Under the pieces are notes generated by a model, which made no database searches, had not been told where the DNA came from, and was given only the letters and a program-made list of their open reading frames with translations. A DNA stretch of 31,529 nucleotides from JAZSNA01 sp045536135. Its GTDB lineage: Bacteria; Pseudomonadota; Alphaproteobacteria; CAAHEQ01; UBA3637. The position numbers were made by a program, and so were the translations under genes. Shown here one piece after another: positions 8,155-16,908 of this stretch. The DNA lies in assembly GCA_045536135.1 (NCBI GenBank), contig JAZSNA010000034.1, positions 1-31,529 of the forward strand, given 5' to 3'. The stretch's first letter is position 1, and each line of letters begins with the position of its first letter.

Positions 8155-9300
8155 TTATTTAAATAAAGGAATACCTTGATTTAATTTTGCCAATTGAGAT
8201 TCACGCAAAGTAGCCAAATTAATTTTGGTATCACGAACCAACATACGCATTTGATCCGCTTCCATTAAATCCGGATTAGCAAAACAGAAATGAGCCGTCG
8301 GGAATAATTTACCATTCCGTTTTTCCAATTTTTGATTGATTGTTGCCAAAATTCCACGTGCCAATAAGTCGGCAGCCAATTCTTCATTTAAACCCGAAGC
8401 AACCGCATATTTAACAATAGAATTTAAACTATCTTCCAATCCGTTGGCGTGAATCGTTGAAATAACCAAGTGTCCGGATGTTGCCGCCCGTAAAAGAGCA
8501 TTAGCCGTTTCGGGTGTTCGACATTCTCCGACGAACAAATAACGTGGACGAGAACGCAAAGCCGATTCCAAATTAGCCTGCCAATTTCGTTTGATAACCT
8601 CTGTTTGTTTACAAAGACCGATGCCTCCCATCTTGGCATTATAAACACCATCCATCGGCATTTCGGGCGGATCTTCAATCGTATAGGCAAAACCGCCTTC
8701 ATTTTCCAAAAAGTAGCGAAGAAGAGCCGATGCCGAAGTCGTTTTACCCATACCAGTCGGACCTGAAATCAAGATTAAGCCTGTCGCTTTATTTAAACTT
8801 TTAAGCTGTTTTACCAAAACCGGCGGTAATCCGATTTGGTCAATATCCGGAATTTTGGACGGCATCCGACGTGCGGTATAATGCACTCCGGTTGAGGTCA
8901 TAATTCTTTCCACACGATATGAAGTACTTTTATAATGGACGGAAAATGACGGATCGCCGGCATAAGTATCTTCCAATAATTTATAAAAATCCATCGCATC
9001 ACAACATTTTAAAACCTTTAATCCGTAATCATAACGAGGGTCCGGAATATATGGAATTTTTTCAGGGGTAAAATAAAGATCGGAAAATGGAATAAAATCC
9101 AACGAACAATTTAAATCCTCTTCTGGTTCTTTTTTAGGTTCAACCGGTATATTTTGTTGAATTTGAGGCATCTCATCCGGTTGAGGTGCTTTGATTTTAA
9201 AAGTATCAATCGGCGGTGCCTTTATATCAGATAAAAATTGATCTTCAAGATTTGTTTCCACTAAATCTTGTTTTTCATCTTCTTTTTTGCTAAAAAACAT
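8155..9300 (-). CDS. GspE/PilT/DotB-family secretion or pilus ATPase
   Basis: Hexameric cytosolic motor ATPase of the type II secretion/type IV pilus/type IV secretion superfamily, 381 residues. Residues 1-65 are acidic and Pro-rich linker. Walker A GPTGMGKT is at about 180-187, the Asp box around Tyr-Thr-Ile-Glu-Asp-Pro-Pro-Glu (206-213), Walker B Tyr-Leu-Phe-Val-Gly-Glu (254-259), and the His box Thr-Ser-Gly-His-Leu-Val-Ile-Ser-Thr-Ile-His (275-285). The single compact layout is closest to PilT, DotB and TraJ retraction or transfer ATPases. ATG 9300 is preferred over ATG 9306 because the GGAG site is 7 bases away from the former and 1-2 from the latter. No pilus genes adjoin it, but two pilin-like genes occur in the window. 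Confidence 0.85.
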   Translation of the reverse strand: MFFSKKEDEKQDLVETNLEDQFLSDIKAPPIDTFKIKAPQPDEMPQIQQNIPVEPKKEPEEDLNCSLDFIPFSDLYFTPEKIPYIPDPRYDYGLKVLKCCDAMDFYKLLEDTYAGDPSFSVHYKSTSYRVERIMTSTGVHYTARRMPSKIPDIDQIGLPPVLVKQLKSLNKATGLILISGPTGMGKTTSASALLRYFLENEGGFAYTIEDPPEMPMDGVYNAKMGGIGLCKQTEVIKRNWQANLESALRSRPRYLFVGECRTPETANALLRAATSGHLVISTIHANGLEDSLNSIVKYAVASGLNEELAADLLARGILATINQKLEKRNGKLFPTAHFCFANPDLMEADQMRMLVRDTKINLATLRESQLAKLNQGIPLFK

Positions 9301-9371
9301 AAACATTCTCCATAATTACAGATTAACTTTATTTCGATTTTAACGGATAAATCTTACCAAAATCTTAAATT

Positions 9372-11306
9372 TTAAGAAAAATTATAAGGGTCTATATCAA
9401 ATCGGACACAAACAGACGACGGAACTTTGATATTTAAAATCCAATTTTTAATAATTGTTTGAACAGATATATTTTTTTTTGCAGATATTAAAATTCGCCA
9501 CCGATATTTCCGATTGAGTTTATAAAGGGGGGCTTGGATGGGACCCAAAATATTAACATCCGTCATATAGGGGACTTTTGACATAATTAAATGGGCAAAC
9601 TTTTGTGTTGTTTTTTCATTTGTTCCGGAAATAATAATACTGGCTAATCGACCAAACGGTGGAAAGGATAAAAGCCGACGACTTTGAATTTCCTGTTCTA
9701 AAAAGGCTTGTCGATTATTTTGTGATAACGCCAATATTGTCGGGTGTTGTGGGGAAAAAGTTTGAATAAATACCCGACCAGCCTTTTGACTTCGACCTGC
9801 CCGTCCCCCCACCTGATGAAGAAGTTGAAAAGTTCTTTCAGAGGCTCTTAAATCAGAACCAGATAATCCAAAATCCGCATCCAAAATCCCAACCAAAGTT
9901 AAATTGGGGAAGTGATGCCCTTTGGACAAAATTTGTGTCCCGATTAAAATATCAATCTCACCGGATTGGACTTCGGTCGAAAGAGCCATAATTTCATCCA
10001 TATTTGAAATAGTATCACTGCTGACCAATTTAACTTTGGCATTGGGAAATAATTTTTTGATTTCCGTGGCAACCTTTTCAACTCCAATACCATAATCAAT
10101 CATTTCAGTTTGACAGACAGGACATAAATCCGGCTCCTTTCGTTGATAACCGCAATGATGGCAAATCAAATTTCCGCTATGTCGATGAATTGTTAAATTA
10201 ACGGAACATCGTGGGCATTTCATGGTATGTGAACATTTTTGACAAATTTTAATGGGTGCATATCCCCGCCGATTTAAAAAAAGTAAAGTTTGTTCCTTTT
10301 TTTGTAAATTCTTTTCAATTTCACCAATTAATGTCGGAGATATAATTGATTTTTTGAAAAGATTCATATCAATTAATTGAACATCCGGTAAAGGTGATTT
10401 CGAAAAACGATGTTTTAAACAAACCCAATTGTATTTACCGTTTTGAGCATGTGTTATCGTTTCCAACGATGGTGTGGCAGAGGATAAAATAATCGGTATC
10501 TTTTCTAAATGAGCCCGAACAATCGCCATATCTTTTCCGTTATAAATAACGCCGTCTTCTTGTTTAAAAGATGAATCATGTTCTTCATCGACAACGATAA
10601 TACCTAAATCGTCAAACGGTAAAAATAAGGCGCTACGTGTTCCGATAACAACATCAACTTGATTATTGGCAACAGCCCGCCAAGTGTCTCGGCGAACTTT
10701 GGGCGACAGGGACGAATGCCATAAAGCCCCCCGATTACCAAATCGTTTTTCAAAACGATCTAAAAAAGATGACGTTAAGGTAATTTCGGGTAATAAAATT
10801 AAGGCTTGGTGTGAATTTTTTAACGCATTAGCGATAATTTCAAAATAAACCTCTGTTTTGCCGGAACCGGTAATACCATCTAATAAAATCGGTCGATTCG
10901 GCGGAAAATTTAAAATGGATTGAATGGCTTTTTCCTGTTCTTCGGAAAAGGATAATTCTGAAACGGGCAGGGTTGATTTTTGAAAAACAATCGGATTTCT
11001 GGTTTTCTTTTCAATATCCGGTATCAGCCCCATTTTTAAAACCAATCCTTTTGGGGTTAAGGTGTATTTGCTGACCCAATCAATAAAACCCATATAAGTC
11101 TTATTTAGTGGTTTTACAGGTAAAATATCTATTACCTTTTTTATCTTTTTTTCATCAATAGCATCGGGGATATCATTCCAAACAACACCGATTATTTCTT
11201 TTTTCCCGAACGGAACTCGAACAAAAGTACCGGCCGGAATAAAATCTGGCGAAAAATATGTCGCTTTCGAAAAAAGATTCGGTACAATAACAGATATTTT
11301 TTGCAT
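9372..11306 (-). CDS. priA: PriA, primosomal replication-restart helicase
   Basis: A 3'-5' superfamily 2 helicase that recognises stalled forks and reloads DnaB. It has 644 residues, shorter than the 732 of E. coli. The N-terminal DNA-binding domain (about 1-105) is followed by Walker A GITGSGKT (144-151) and the Asp-Glu-Glu-His box (near 240). A Zn-binding insert has eight cysteines arranged as four CxxC pairs (around 355-400). Gly-Thr-Gln-Ile-Leu-Ser-Lys-Gly-His (motif V) and Gln-Val-x-Gly-Arg-Ala-Gly-Arg (motif VI) complete the core. It is divergent from xerC with only 30 bases between the start codons, so their promoters must overlap. Confidence 0.97.
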   Translation of the reverse strand: MQKISVIVPNLFSKATYFSPDFIPAGTFVRVPFGKKEIIGVVWNDIPDAIDEKKIKKVIDILPVKPLNKTYMGFIDWVSKYTLTPKGLVLKMGLIPDIEKKTRNPIVFQKSTLPVSELSFSEEQEKAIQSILNFPPNRPILLDGITGSGKTEVYFEIIANALKNSHQALILLPEITLTSSFLDRFEKRFGNRGALWHSSLSPKVRRDTWRAVANNQVDVVIGTRSALFLPFDDLGIIVVDEEHDSSFKQEDGVIYNGKDMAIVRAHLEKIPIILSSATPSLETITHAQNGKYNWVCLKHRFSKSPLPDVQLIDMNLFKKSIISPTLIGEIEKNLQKKEQTLLFLNRRGYAPIKICQKCSHTMKCPRCSVNLTIHRHSGNLICHHCGYQRKEPDLCPVCQTEMIDYGIGVEKVATEIKKLFPNAKVKLVSSDTISNMDEIMALSTEVQSGEIDILIGTQILSKGHHFPNLTLVGILDADFGLSGSDLRASERTFQLLHQVGGRAGRSQKAGRVFIQTFSPQHPTILALSQNNRQAFLEQEIQSRRLLSFPPFGRLASIIISGTNEKTTQKFAHLIMSKVPYMTDVNILGPIQAPLYKLNRKYRWRILISAKKNISVQTIIKNWILNIKVPSSVCVRFDIDPYNFS

Positions 11307-11336
11307 TTTTATTCTTTCTTTGCTATCCTATGACAA

Positions 11337-12287
11337 ATGGATACGTTTTTCAAGAACTTTAATTTTTATATTGAAAAAGATTTGGCTCAACGGATAGAAA
11401 ATTGGGTCAGATGGTTATTGGTGGAACGGCGATTAAGCAATGAAACACAGGAAGCCTATCAGACAGATTTGGGAGAGTTTTTAACCTATTTATTTAAAAG
11501 TCGGGGACAAAAAACAACCTTAACTGATTTAAAAGACATTTCAATTGCCGAATTTCGGGGATTTCTGGTTTGGCAAAACGAACGACAAATTTCTCGTTCG
11601 TCTATTGCCAGGTGCTTATCCTCTTTACGTTCTTTTTTTAAATATATTCATCGTTATGAACAAATCGAAAATACTTCCATACGGTTAATTAAATCACCTC
11701 GTCCGCCCAAAACTTTACCCAAACCCTTACCTGAAAAAGATATCTTAGACTTGTTGGAGTTGGCGGGCAAGGAAGCAAAAATAAAGTGGGAAGCTAAAAG
11801 AAATGTTGCTTTACTGATATTAATTTACGGATGCGGATTACGGATTAATGAAGCATTATCTCTGGATTTAAAAGATTTAAATAATCTGGACACATTACGG
11901 ATTTTGGGAAAAGGAAAAAAAGAACGGATTATACCCATATTACCAATCGTCAAAAAAGAGTTGCTCACTTATTTAAAATATCGTCCCAATGACACAGATG
12001 AACAAGCTGTTTTTATTGGCGCGCAGGGGAAAAGGCTAAATCCGGGTGTTGTTCAACGGTTTATTCGTCATTTAAGATCTATTTTGGGCTTACCTCCGTC
12101 AACAACACCACATGCACTTCGTCACAGTTTTGCCACTCACTTATTACAAGGCGGGGCAGATTTACGCAGCGTGCAAGAATTATTGGGACATGCCAGTTTA
12201 TCGGCGACGCAACGTTATACGGAAATAGATACGATATATATGAATAAAGTTTATAATCAAACACATCCTCGGGCAAAGAAAAAATGA
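11337..12287 (+). CDS. xerC: XerC-type tyrosine recombinase
   Basis: Site-specific recombinase that with XerD resolves chromosome dimers at dif. It has 316 residues. The N-terminal SAM-like core-binding domain spans about 15-110. The catalytic domain has Arg169, Lys192 (Gly-Lys-Gly-Lys), His259-x-x-Arg262, His285 and nucleophile Tyr294 (Gln-Arg-Tyr-Thr). All six catalytic residues are present, so it should be active. Assignment as XerC rather than XerD rests mainly on its position next to priA, an arrangement common in alphaproteobacteria. It overlaps recX by 4 bases (ATGA). No dif-like site was found in this window. Confidence 0.9.
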   Translation: MDTFFKNFNFYIEKDLAQRIENWVRWLLVERRLSNETQEAYQTDLGEFLTYLFKSRGQKTTLTDLKDISIAEFRGFLVWQNERQISRSSIARCLSSLRSFFKYIHRYEQIENTSIRLIKSPRPPKTLPKPLPEKDILDLLELAGKEAKIKWEAKRNVALLILIYGCGLRINEALSLDLKDLNNLDTLRILGKGKKERIIPILPIVKKELLTYLKYRPNDTDEQAVFIGAQGKRLNPGVVQRFIRHLRSILGLPPSTTPHALRHSFATHLLQGGADLRSVQELLGHASLSATQRYTEIDTIYMNKVYNQTHPRAKKK

Positions 12288-12781
12288 AAAAATTGACATT
12301 TAAACGTTTACAAAATATCGCATTATATTATTTGGAACGATATGATACATCCTCGGCTCATTTAAAAAGTGTTCTTAAACGACGAATCTTAAAAGCTCGA
12401 ACCATGGGGGCGGATATTGATGAAAATGCCGATAATTGGATAGATGAAATTGTTCAATCATGTATTGATAACGGGTATGTCAAAGATAAAGACTTTGCTC
12501 AAAGAGTGGTCGAACGATTGACTCTGGCCGGACACAGTCGAAAATATATTTATCAAAGCCTTTATCAAAAAGGTATTTCGGAAAATTTAATATCCGAAGT
12601 TTGTCAAATATCCGACGAAGATGAGTATGAAAATGCATTAAAATTTGCTAAAAAGAAAAAAGTGTATCAAGATTATCAAAAAGGTTTGGCCCAAATGGCC
12701 AGAGCCGGATACAGCTATGAAATTGCTCGAAAAGTTTTAGCTTTCTTCCAAGAAGACCAACGCAGTGGAAGTGAAGATTAA
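12284..12781 (+). CDS. recX: RecX, RecA regulator
   Basis: A 165-residue all-helical protein of the RecX family, which binds the RecA filament and limits its extension. It shows tandem three-helix repeats. The family pattern is Ala-Leu-x-Tyr-Leu near the N-terminus, then Leu-x-x-Lys, then an Asn-Gly-Tyr-x-x-Asp-x-x-Phe-Ala repeat (about 66-76) and a Gly-x-Ser/Gly-Tyr-x-Tyr repeat at the end. It begins within the xerC stop codon. Its last 45 bases overlap the convergent 3' end of lptG, with no terminator between them. Confidence 0.85.
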   Translation: MKKLTFKRLQNIALYYLERYDTSSAHLKSVLKRRILKARTMGADIDENADNWIDEIVQSCIDNGYVKDKDFAQRVVERLTLAGHSRKYIYQSLYQKGISENLISEVCQISDEDEYENALKFAKKKKVYQDYQKGLAQMARAGYSYEIARKVLAFFQEDQRSGSED

Positions 12782-13837
12782 AGCCAATACGGACGGTCCG
12801 AGAACGGATAAAATAATCGGTAAAGATGATGATAATCCCAAGGCAAATGTTAATCTGGAAATAAAAAATAAAATAAATCCGCTTCCGATAGCCCCCATTG
12901 TTTTAATCAAAAAACCACCGCGACGGGAATGATGAGATAAAACAAACGCTGCGGCAATAAAAACCATTGCAACCAAAAAGAAAAAACTGGCTAATAAATT
13001 ATAAAAAAACATCCGATATTCTATCGATGAAAAACCGATTTTTTCCAACATCCGAATAAATGACGGTAATTTAAACACAGAAATAAACTCGGGCGATTCA
13101 AATGTTTGTATAATTTCTTCAATATTCATTTCGTTGGGAATTTGAATATTTTTTTCCTCTTTTTTCTGACCTAAATAATCATAAGAATAAGCTTCAGGAA
13201 TGAATATTCGGGTATTGCTTAATATGGCATTTGCCGCTTCAAGTTGCTTTTGAAAGGCTTCATTTTCATTTAAGAACAAAACCGTAATATTGCCTAAATC
13301 CAAAGTTAAATTATTTCGAGATACATTTTGAGCATGAACAATAATCGGAATATTATCTTGATGAGTTTTCAACCACAATTCATCATCCAGCCAGCTGATT
13401 TTTGTTGTTTTATTATAAACAATTTCTTTATCTTGTATAAATTTTTTATTTAAAATCGCCGATAAAGGATTAAGTGCAAAAATATTCAACAGGTAAATTA
13501 AAAAAACAACAAAGATTATCGGTTTTAAAAAAGACCAAACCGAAAGCCCCGCACTTTTGGTGATAATAATTTCCTGACTTTTATTTAATTTATAGAAAGT
13601 TAAAAGAGAGGCAATCAAAACCGTAAAACCCAAAAGCTGGGGCAATAAATTTGGTGATTTCAATAATGCCAAATATAAAATTTGTGACATCTGTACATGT
13701 TCTTTATCTGATGCACGTTGAATTAAATCAATAACATCAAACAGATAAATTAAAGACATCAATGCCAACAATGTCCCCAAAAAAGACAAAGTAAATATCT
13801 TTGCAATATATCTGGACAAAACCGAAAACAAAGGCAT
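12737..13837 (-). CDS. lptG: LptG/LptF-type permease (YjgP/YjgQ family)
   Basis: Inner-membrane permease subunit of the LPS exporter LptB2FG, 366 residues. It has three hydrophobic helices in the N-terminal third (about 10-35, 55-78, 98-118), a large periplasmic beta-jellyroll (about 125-275), and three helices at the C-terminus (about 280-360). This six-helix layout with the N-terminal Tyr-Ile-Ala-Lys-x-Phe is diagnostic of the family. LptF and LptG are hard to separate by eye; only one is here, whereas they are usually adjacent. It sits 2 bases after the upstream anchored protein gene and overlaps recX convergently by 45 bases. Its presence implies a Gram-negative envelope with lipopolysaccharide or related lipid. 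Confidence 0.87.
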   Translation of the reverse strand: MPLFSVLSRYIAKIFTLSFLGTLLALMSLIYLFDVIDLIQRASDKEHVQMSQILYLALLKSPNLLPQLLGFTVLIASLLTFYKLNKSQEIIITKSAGLSVWSFLKPIIFVVFLIYLLNIFALNPLSAILNKKFIQDKEIVYNKTTKISWLDDELWLKTHQDNIPIIVHAQNVSRNNLTLDLGNITVLFLNENEAFQKQLEAANAILSNTRIFIPEAYSYDYLGQKKEEKNIQIPNEMNIEEIIQTFESPEFISVFKLPSFIRMLEKIGFSSIEYRMFFYNLLASFFFLVAMVFIAAAFVLSHHSRRGGFLIKTMGAIGSGFILFFISRLTFALGLSSSLPIILSVLGPSVLALIFTSTALVFLEES

Positions 13838-13839
13838 TA

Positions 13840-14691
13840 CTATTTAGGCCAAACCTGTTGTAAAGATGCCCGTATCGGTTTTTTTGCTGTTTTTACAATT
13901 GTCGCAAAACGGTGTGATTCCGGACAACTGCCTTTGACTGGAACCATCACTTGCATTCCGACAAAATAAAAACCTTCCGGTAAATTTTTAAATTCAAAAT
14001 TACCGTCTTTGTCTGTTTTTGTTTTGATATTAAACGGAATAACCCGACTATCGGCATTTGCTAAAATTTCATTTCCGGCCCATCCCCGACGATACCATTC
14101 TGTCGAATATGTGGTAACAGGATTAATGAAAACTTCGGTGTTTTTGAAACATTTTTTATCTGTTCCTTCCCCGATACAGGCTTTTCCACGAATAACGGTT
14201 TTGCCTTTTTGACTATACGGTTTGTATTCAACCGGATCAAATTTTGCCAAACGTGGCGCCTTGACGGGACGTAACTGACGACGCAAACTTTCGTTTTCCT
14301 TTTTCAAGGATTTAATTTCTTCGTTCAATCGAGCAATATGTCTCAATCTGTTCATTTGATAATTGCGGTAATCATCTGTTGACGTGATACAAAGTTGTCC
14401 ACGAACATAAGAATAGGAAATATCATAAACCGTAAAAAGATACCCGATGGTAATTAATTCAGCATAAACCAAAACAATTAAGAAAATACGAGTCCATGGA
14501 TATCTTGATGAAAAATTCGAACATTTTTTCTCGGGAATCGGTGTCTGCGCAACCGGTGTCGAAATAGATTTGACGGCTTCAACAACAACAGGTTTCTTTA
14601 CAGACGTTTGAACATTTTTTTTGACTGTTGTTTTCTTAGCTGTTTTACGAGGGGTTGTTTTTTTCTGATTTGTTTTTTTCGTTGTTGTCAT
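13840..14691 (-). CDS. Membrane-anchored protein with histone-H1-like tail, coiled coil and beta-sandwich; unknown function
   Basis: 283 residues, not recognised as a named family. Residues 1-33 are almost entirely Lys, Thr, Pro and Arg with KKT/KTA repeats like histone H1 tails. A Pro/Val-rich linker follows, then one membrane helix (about 66-88). A likely coiled coil (115-141) contains Leu/Glu/Lys heptads. The C-terminal domain (166-283) resembles carboxypeptidase-regulatory or Cna-B-like beta-sandwiches, with the Asp-Lys-Asp-Gly-Asn-Phe-x-Phe-x-x-Leu-Pro-x-Gly turn and four to five cysteines. Topology is probably cytoplasmic tail and periplasmic domain. AAAGGAG lies 7 bases before the ATG. 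It precedes lptG by 2 bases, hinting at an envelope role. Confidence 0.75.
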   Translation of the reverse strand: MTTTKKTNQKKTTPRKTAKKTTVKKNVQTSVKKPVVVEAVKSISTPVAQTPIPEKKCSNFSSRYPWTRIFLIVLVYAELITIGYLFTVYDISYSYVRGQLCITSTDDYRNYQMNRLRHIARLNEEIKSLKKENESLRRQLRPVKAPRLAKFDPVEYKPYSQKGKTVIRGKACIGEGTDKKCFKNTEVFINPVTTYSTEWYRRGWAGNEILANADSRVIPFNIKTKTDKDGNFEFKNLPEGFYFVGMQVMVPVKGSCPESHRFATIVKTAKKPIRASLQQVWPK

Positions 14692-14750
14692 TTTTTATTC
14701 TCCTTTTAACATAACAATAGTATATCGGTAAAAAAAATAAATGCAAATGC

Positions 14751-15455
14751 TTATTTCATTTCATGACATGCTTTTTCTATTTTTTCTTCCAATAAATTTA
14801 AAAAATCCCTTTTATTTAAACCCGGTTGAATCGGCGGAAGTATTTTGACTTCAACAATTCCAGGGAATTTTTTATATGAATTTTTAGGCCAAAAAAGACC
14901 TGTATTCAAAGCAACAGGGACCACGGGAACCTGACATTTTTCATAAATCAAAGCCACACCCGGATTATAACGAGTCGCTTGATTATGAACTTGTCTTGTT
15001 CCTTCGGGGAAGATCACAATGTTTTGACCATCATGCAAATTTTTTGTGGCTTTATCAAACATTTTTCGCATTGCGATTGTCCCTTTGCTTCGATTAATCG
15101 GAATACAACCCGTTGCAATAAAATAAAAGCCGGCCAGTGGAACCCACATCAATGATGATTTTAAAACATAGCTGACATTCGGCACAATTGAATGGAAAAG
15201 GCAAGTTTCCATTGCCGATTCGTGTTTTGATGCTACAATATATCCGTTTCGGACAGGCAAATTTTCCCTTCCGGTAATTTTTATTTGAATTCCGGCAATG
15301 TATTTCAATAAAAATCGAGTACAGACGGACCAAGTCACGGGAACCAGATTTGTTATTTTTTTAGGCGCAAATAACAAAGGAATGCCTAAGGTCAATACAA
15401 GAAAAGACATTAAATAAAAAAGTATTGTAAATATAATTGATTTAATATAGATCAT
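14751..15455 (-). CDS. plsC: 1-acyl-sn-glycerol-3-phosphate acyltransferase (PlsC)
   Basis: Acylates lysophosphatidic acid to phosphatidic acid at the inner membrane. It has 234 residues with an N-terminal hydrophobic anchor (about 5-30). Motif I is His78-Glu-Ser-Ala-Met-Glu83, where Glu replaces the usual Asp of HxxxxD; this variant is known in proteobacterial PlsC. Motif II Pro-Ile-Asn-Arg is near 119-122, and motif III Phe-Pro-Glu-Gly-Thr-Arg at 149-154. ATG 15455 is chosen because it forms an ATGA overlap with the DUF218 stop and has AAGGA 8 bases upstream; a GTG at 15488 would add 11 residues. It is last of the ftsE-ftsX-DUF218-plsC cluster. Confidence 0.92.
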   Translation of the reverse strand: MIYIKSIIFTILFYLMSFLVLTLGIPLLFAPKKITNLVPVTWSVCTRFLLKYIAGIQIKITGRENLPVRNGYIVASKHESAMETCLFHSIVPNVSYVLKSSLMWVPLAGFYFIATGCIPINRSKGTIAMRKMFDKATKNLHDGQNIVIFPEGTRQVHNQATRYNPGVALIYEKCQVPVVPVALNTGLFWPKNSYKKFPGIVEVKILPPIQPGLNKRDFLNLLEEKIEKACHEMK

Positions 15456-16015
15456 TTGATAAATCCTTCCCCAAAAATTCGTAACCACGCATAAATATAC
15501 TTGTTATATTCCTTAAAGACAATAAAAAATTTTGATGACGTAAAAAAATGACCGTTTGATTGAAGAGTTAAAATCGGATATGGAATAAAATTTACTTGCG
15601 GGCAAAGATGTTTTACTTCCAATAAACTGCGATGCATGTGGTAATAAGAGGTGACTAAAATTGCTTTTTTTATTTGATTATCCTCAACATAATTTTTCAC
15701 TTCTAACGCATTTTCTTTTGTATTTTTCGCTTTTTTACCCAAGATGACTTGATTTTTAATTTCTTCGGGCGGATTTAAATCAGATAAAGTGGTATGGTCA
15801 TTAACTCCCGAGATAAATAAAAGCGGGGCTTGTTGTTCCTTTAAAAGAGCAAAAGCTCGATCCAACCGACCATTACCGCCGGTTAAAACAAAAATAACAT
15901 CTGCTTTTTGTGTTGTGTGATATTTAAAGAATGCAATAGATGTTGAAAAGATAAAAAAACCAATAATCCAAAAAATAAGAAAAAGCAGAAAAATATAATA
16001 AATGAAGTTTTTCAT
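15452..16015 (-). CDS. YdcF/SanA-like DUF218 protein
   Basis: 187 residues with one N-terminal membrane helix (about 3-30) and a DUF218 domain. The domain includes Asp-Val-Ile-Phe-Val-Leu-Thr-Gly-Gly near 39-47, Arg-Leu-Asp-Arg-Ala, an Ala-Lys-Asn-Thr-x-Glu-Asn-Ala block, and the Val-Thr-Ser-x-Tyr-His-Met-x-Arg block. The family includes E. coli SanA and ElyC, linked to envelope barrier function and peptidoglycan or lipid-carrier metabolism; the biochemical role is unsettled. It overlaps both neighbours by 4 bases (ATGA), so it is translationally coupled to ftsX and plsC. Confidence 0.88.
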   Translation of the reverse strand: MKNFIYYIFLLFLIFWIIGFFIFSTSIAFFKYHTTQKADVIFVLTGGNGRLDRAFALLKEQQAPLLFISGVNDHTTLSDLNPPEEIKNQVILGKKAKNTKENALEVKNYVEDNQIKKAILVTSYYHMHRSLLEVKHLCPQVNFIPYPILTLQSNGHFFTSSKFFIVFKEYNKYIYAWLRIFGEGFIK

Positions 16016-16908
16016 GCCAATTTTTTAATTCGTTTGATAATAACCCAGAAAGAAGCGATTAAAGAACAGAAAGAAAAAACAACAGGACAAAGGGCAATAA
16101 TAATCCACTGTTCCATATTTAATGATCCGGATGTAAAGACATAATCTGTTCCGTTTTTAAATATAAATGTTGAAATCCAAAAAACCGGAAAAGATAACAT
16201 TCCGCCCATCAGCGAACCAATAAAAGTTTTTGATGCATAATAACACGATAAATCAAGTGCAATCTTCCCATCCCGTTCCCCCATTAAATGAAGCAAATCA
16301 ATGGTATCTTGTTGGACGGTTAAACTGGTAATCGATGTAAACGCAACACTGAAAACGGTTGTCATGGATAAAATAAACAACATAAATAAGACAAATGTTT
16401 CCAAATTGCCGGTAATTTTTAAAAGTCCCTCCATCCAAATTTGATGAGAATCAACCTGTGCCATCGGGGCAATGTCTTTTAAATCATCAGATAAAGTTTT
16501 AAAGTTCGTTTGAGAATTTTGCATAATCTGAACATCAATCAGCTTTGGTAAAGGAAGTTGATTGATATGGGAAACAGACCCTAAATAGGGTTCTAAAAGA
16601 TTTTCCATTTTATCATCAGAAACAACAGCAGCGGACTTGATGCCAGCTTTTGTTTGAAGAAATGAGACAATTTTTTCAACATCTTTACCGGCCTCTTCAA
16701 CACGGGATTCTCCGCTGATGTGATAAGTCGGAACCTGTATTGTGACCGAACCGGACACAGATTTATCCCACGATGACAAAATATTCGTCAACGAAAATGC
16801 GGCAACCAATAACAATGAACTTAAAAAACCCATTAACGCCGTAATCCATGTTAAAAACAAGGTTGAAGAGCGAATACGTTCGGAATTATACTTATTACTA
16901 AATTTCAT
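16012..16908 (-). CDS. ftsX: FtsX, cell-division ABC permease
   Basis: Inner-membrane partner of FtsE that controls periplasmic murein hydrolase activity at the septum. It has 298 residues and four predicted membrane helices (one near 20-45 and three between about 170 and 290). A periplasmic loop of about 120 residues lies between the first two, as in FtsX. It starts 11 bases inside the end of ftsE. The long N-terminal loop contains a Ser-Val-Ser-Gly-Ser-Val-Thr-Ile-Gln-Val strand typical of the family. Confidence 0.9.
   Translation of the reverse strand: MKFSNKYNSERIRSSTLFLTWITALMGFLSSLLLVAAFSLTNILSSWDKSVSGSVTIQVPTYHISGESRVEEAGKDVEKIVSFLQTKAGIKSAAVVSDDKMENLLEPYLGSVSHINQLPLPKLIDVQIMQNSQTNFKTLSDDLKDIAPMAQVDSHQIWMEGLLKITGNLETFVLFMLFILSMTTVFSVAFTSITSLTVQQDTIDLLHLMGERDGKIALDLSCYYASKTFIGSLMGGMLSFPVFWISTFIFKNGTDYVFTSGSLNMEQWIIIALCPVVFSFCSLIASFWVIIKRIKKLA

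Noticed and set aside
15208..15225. PlsC motif I with Glu instead of Asp (HxxxxE) as a sign of inactivity
   Set aside because: HxxxxE variants occur in other proteobacterial PlsC proteins, and the remaining motifs are intact.
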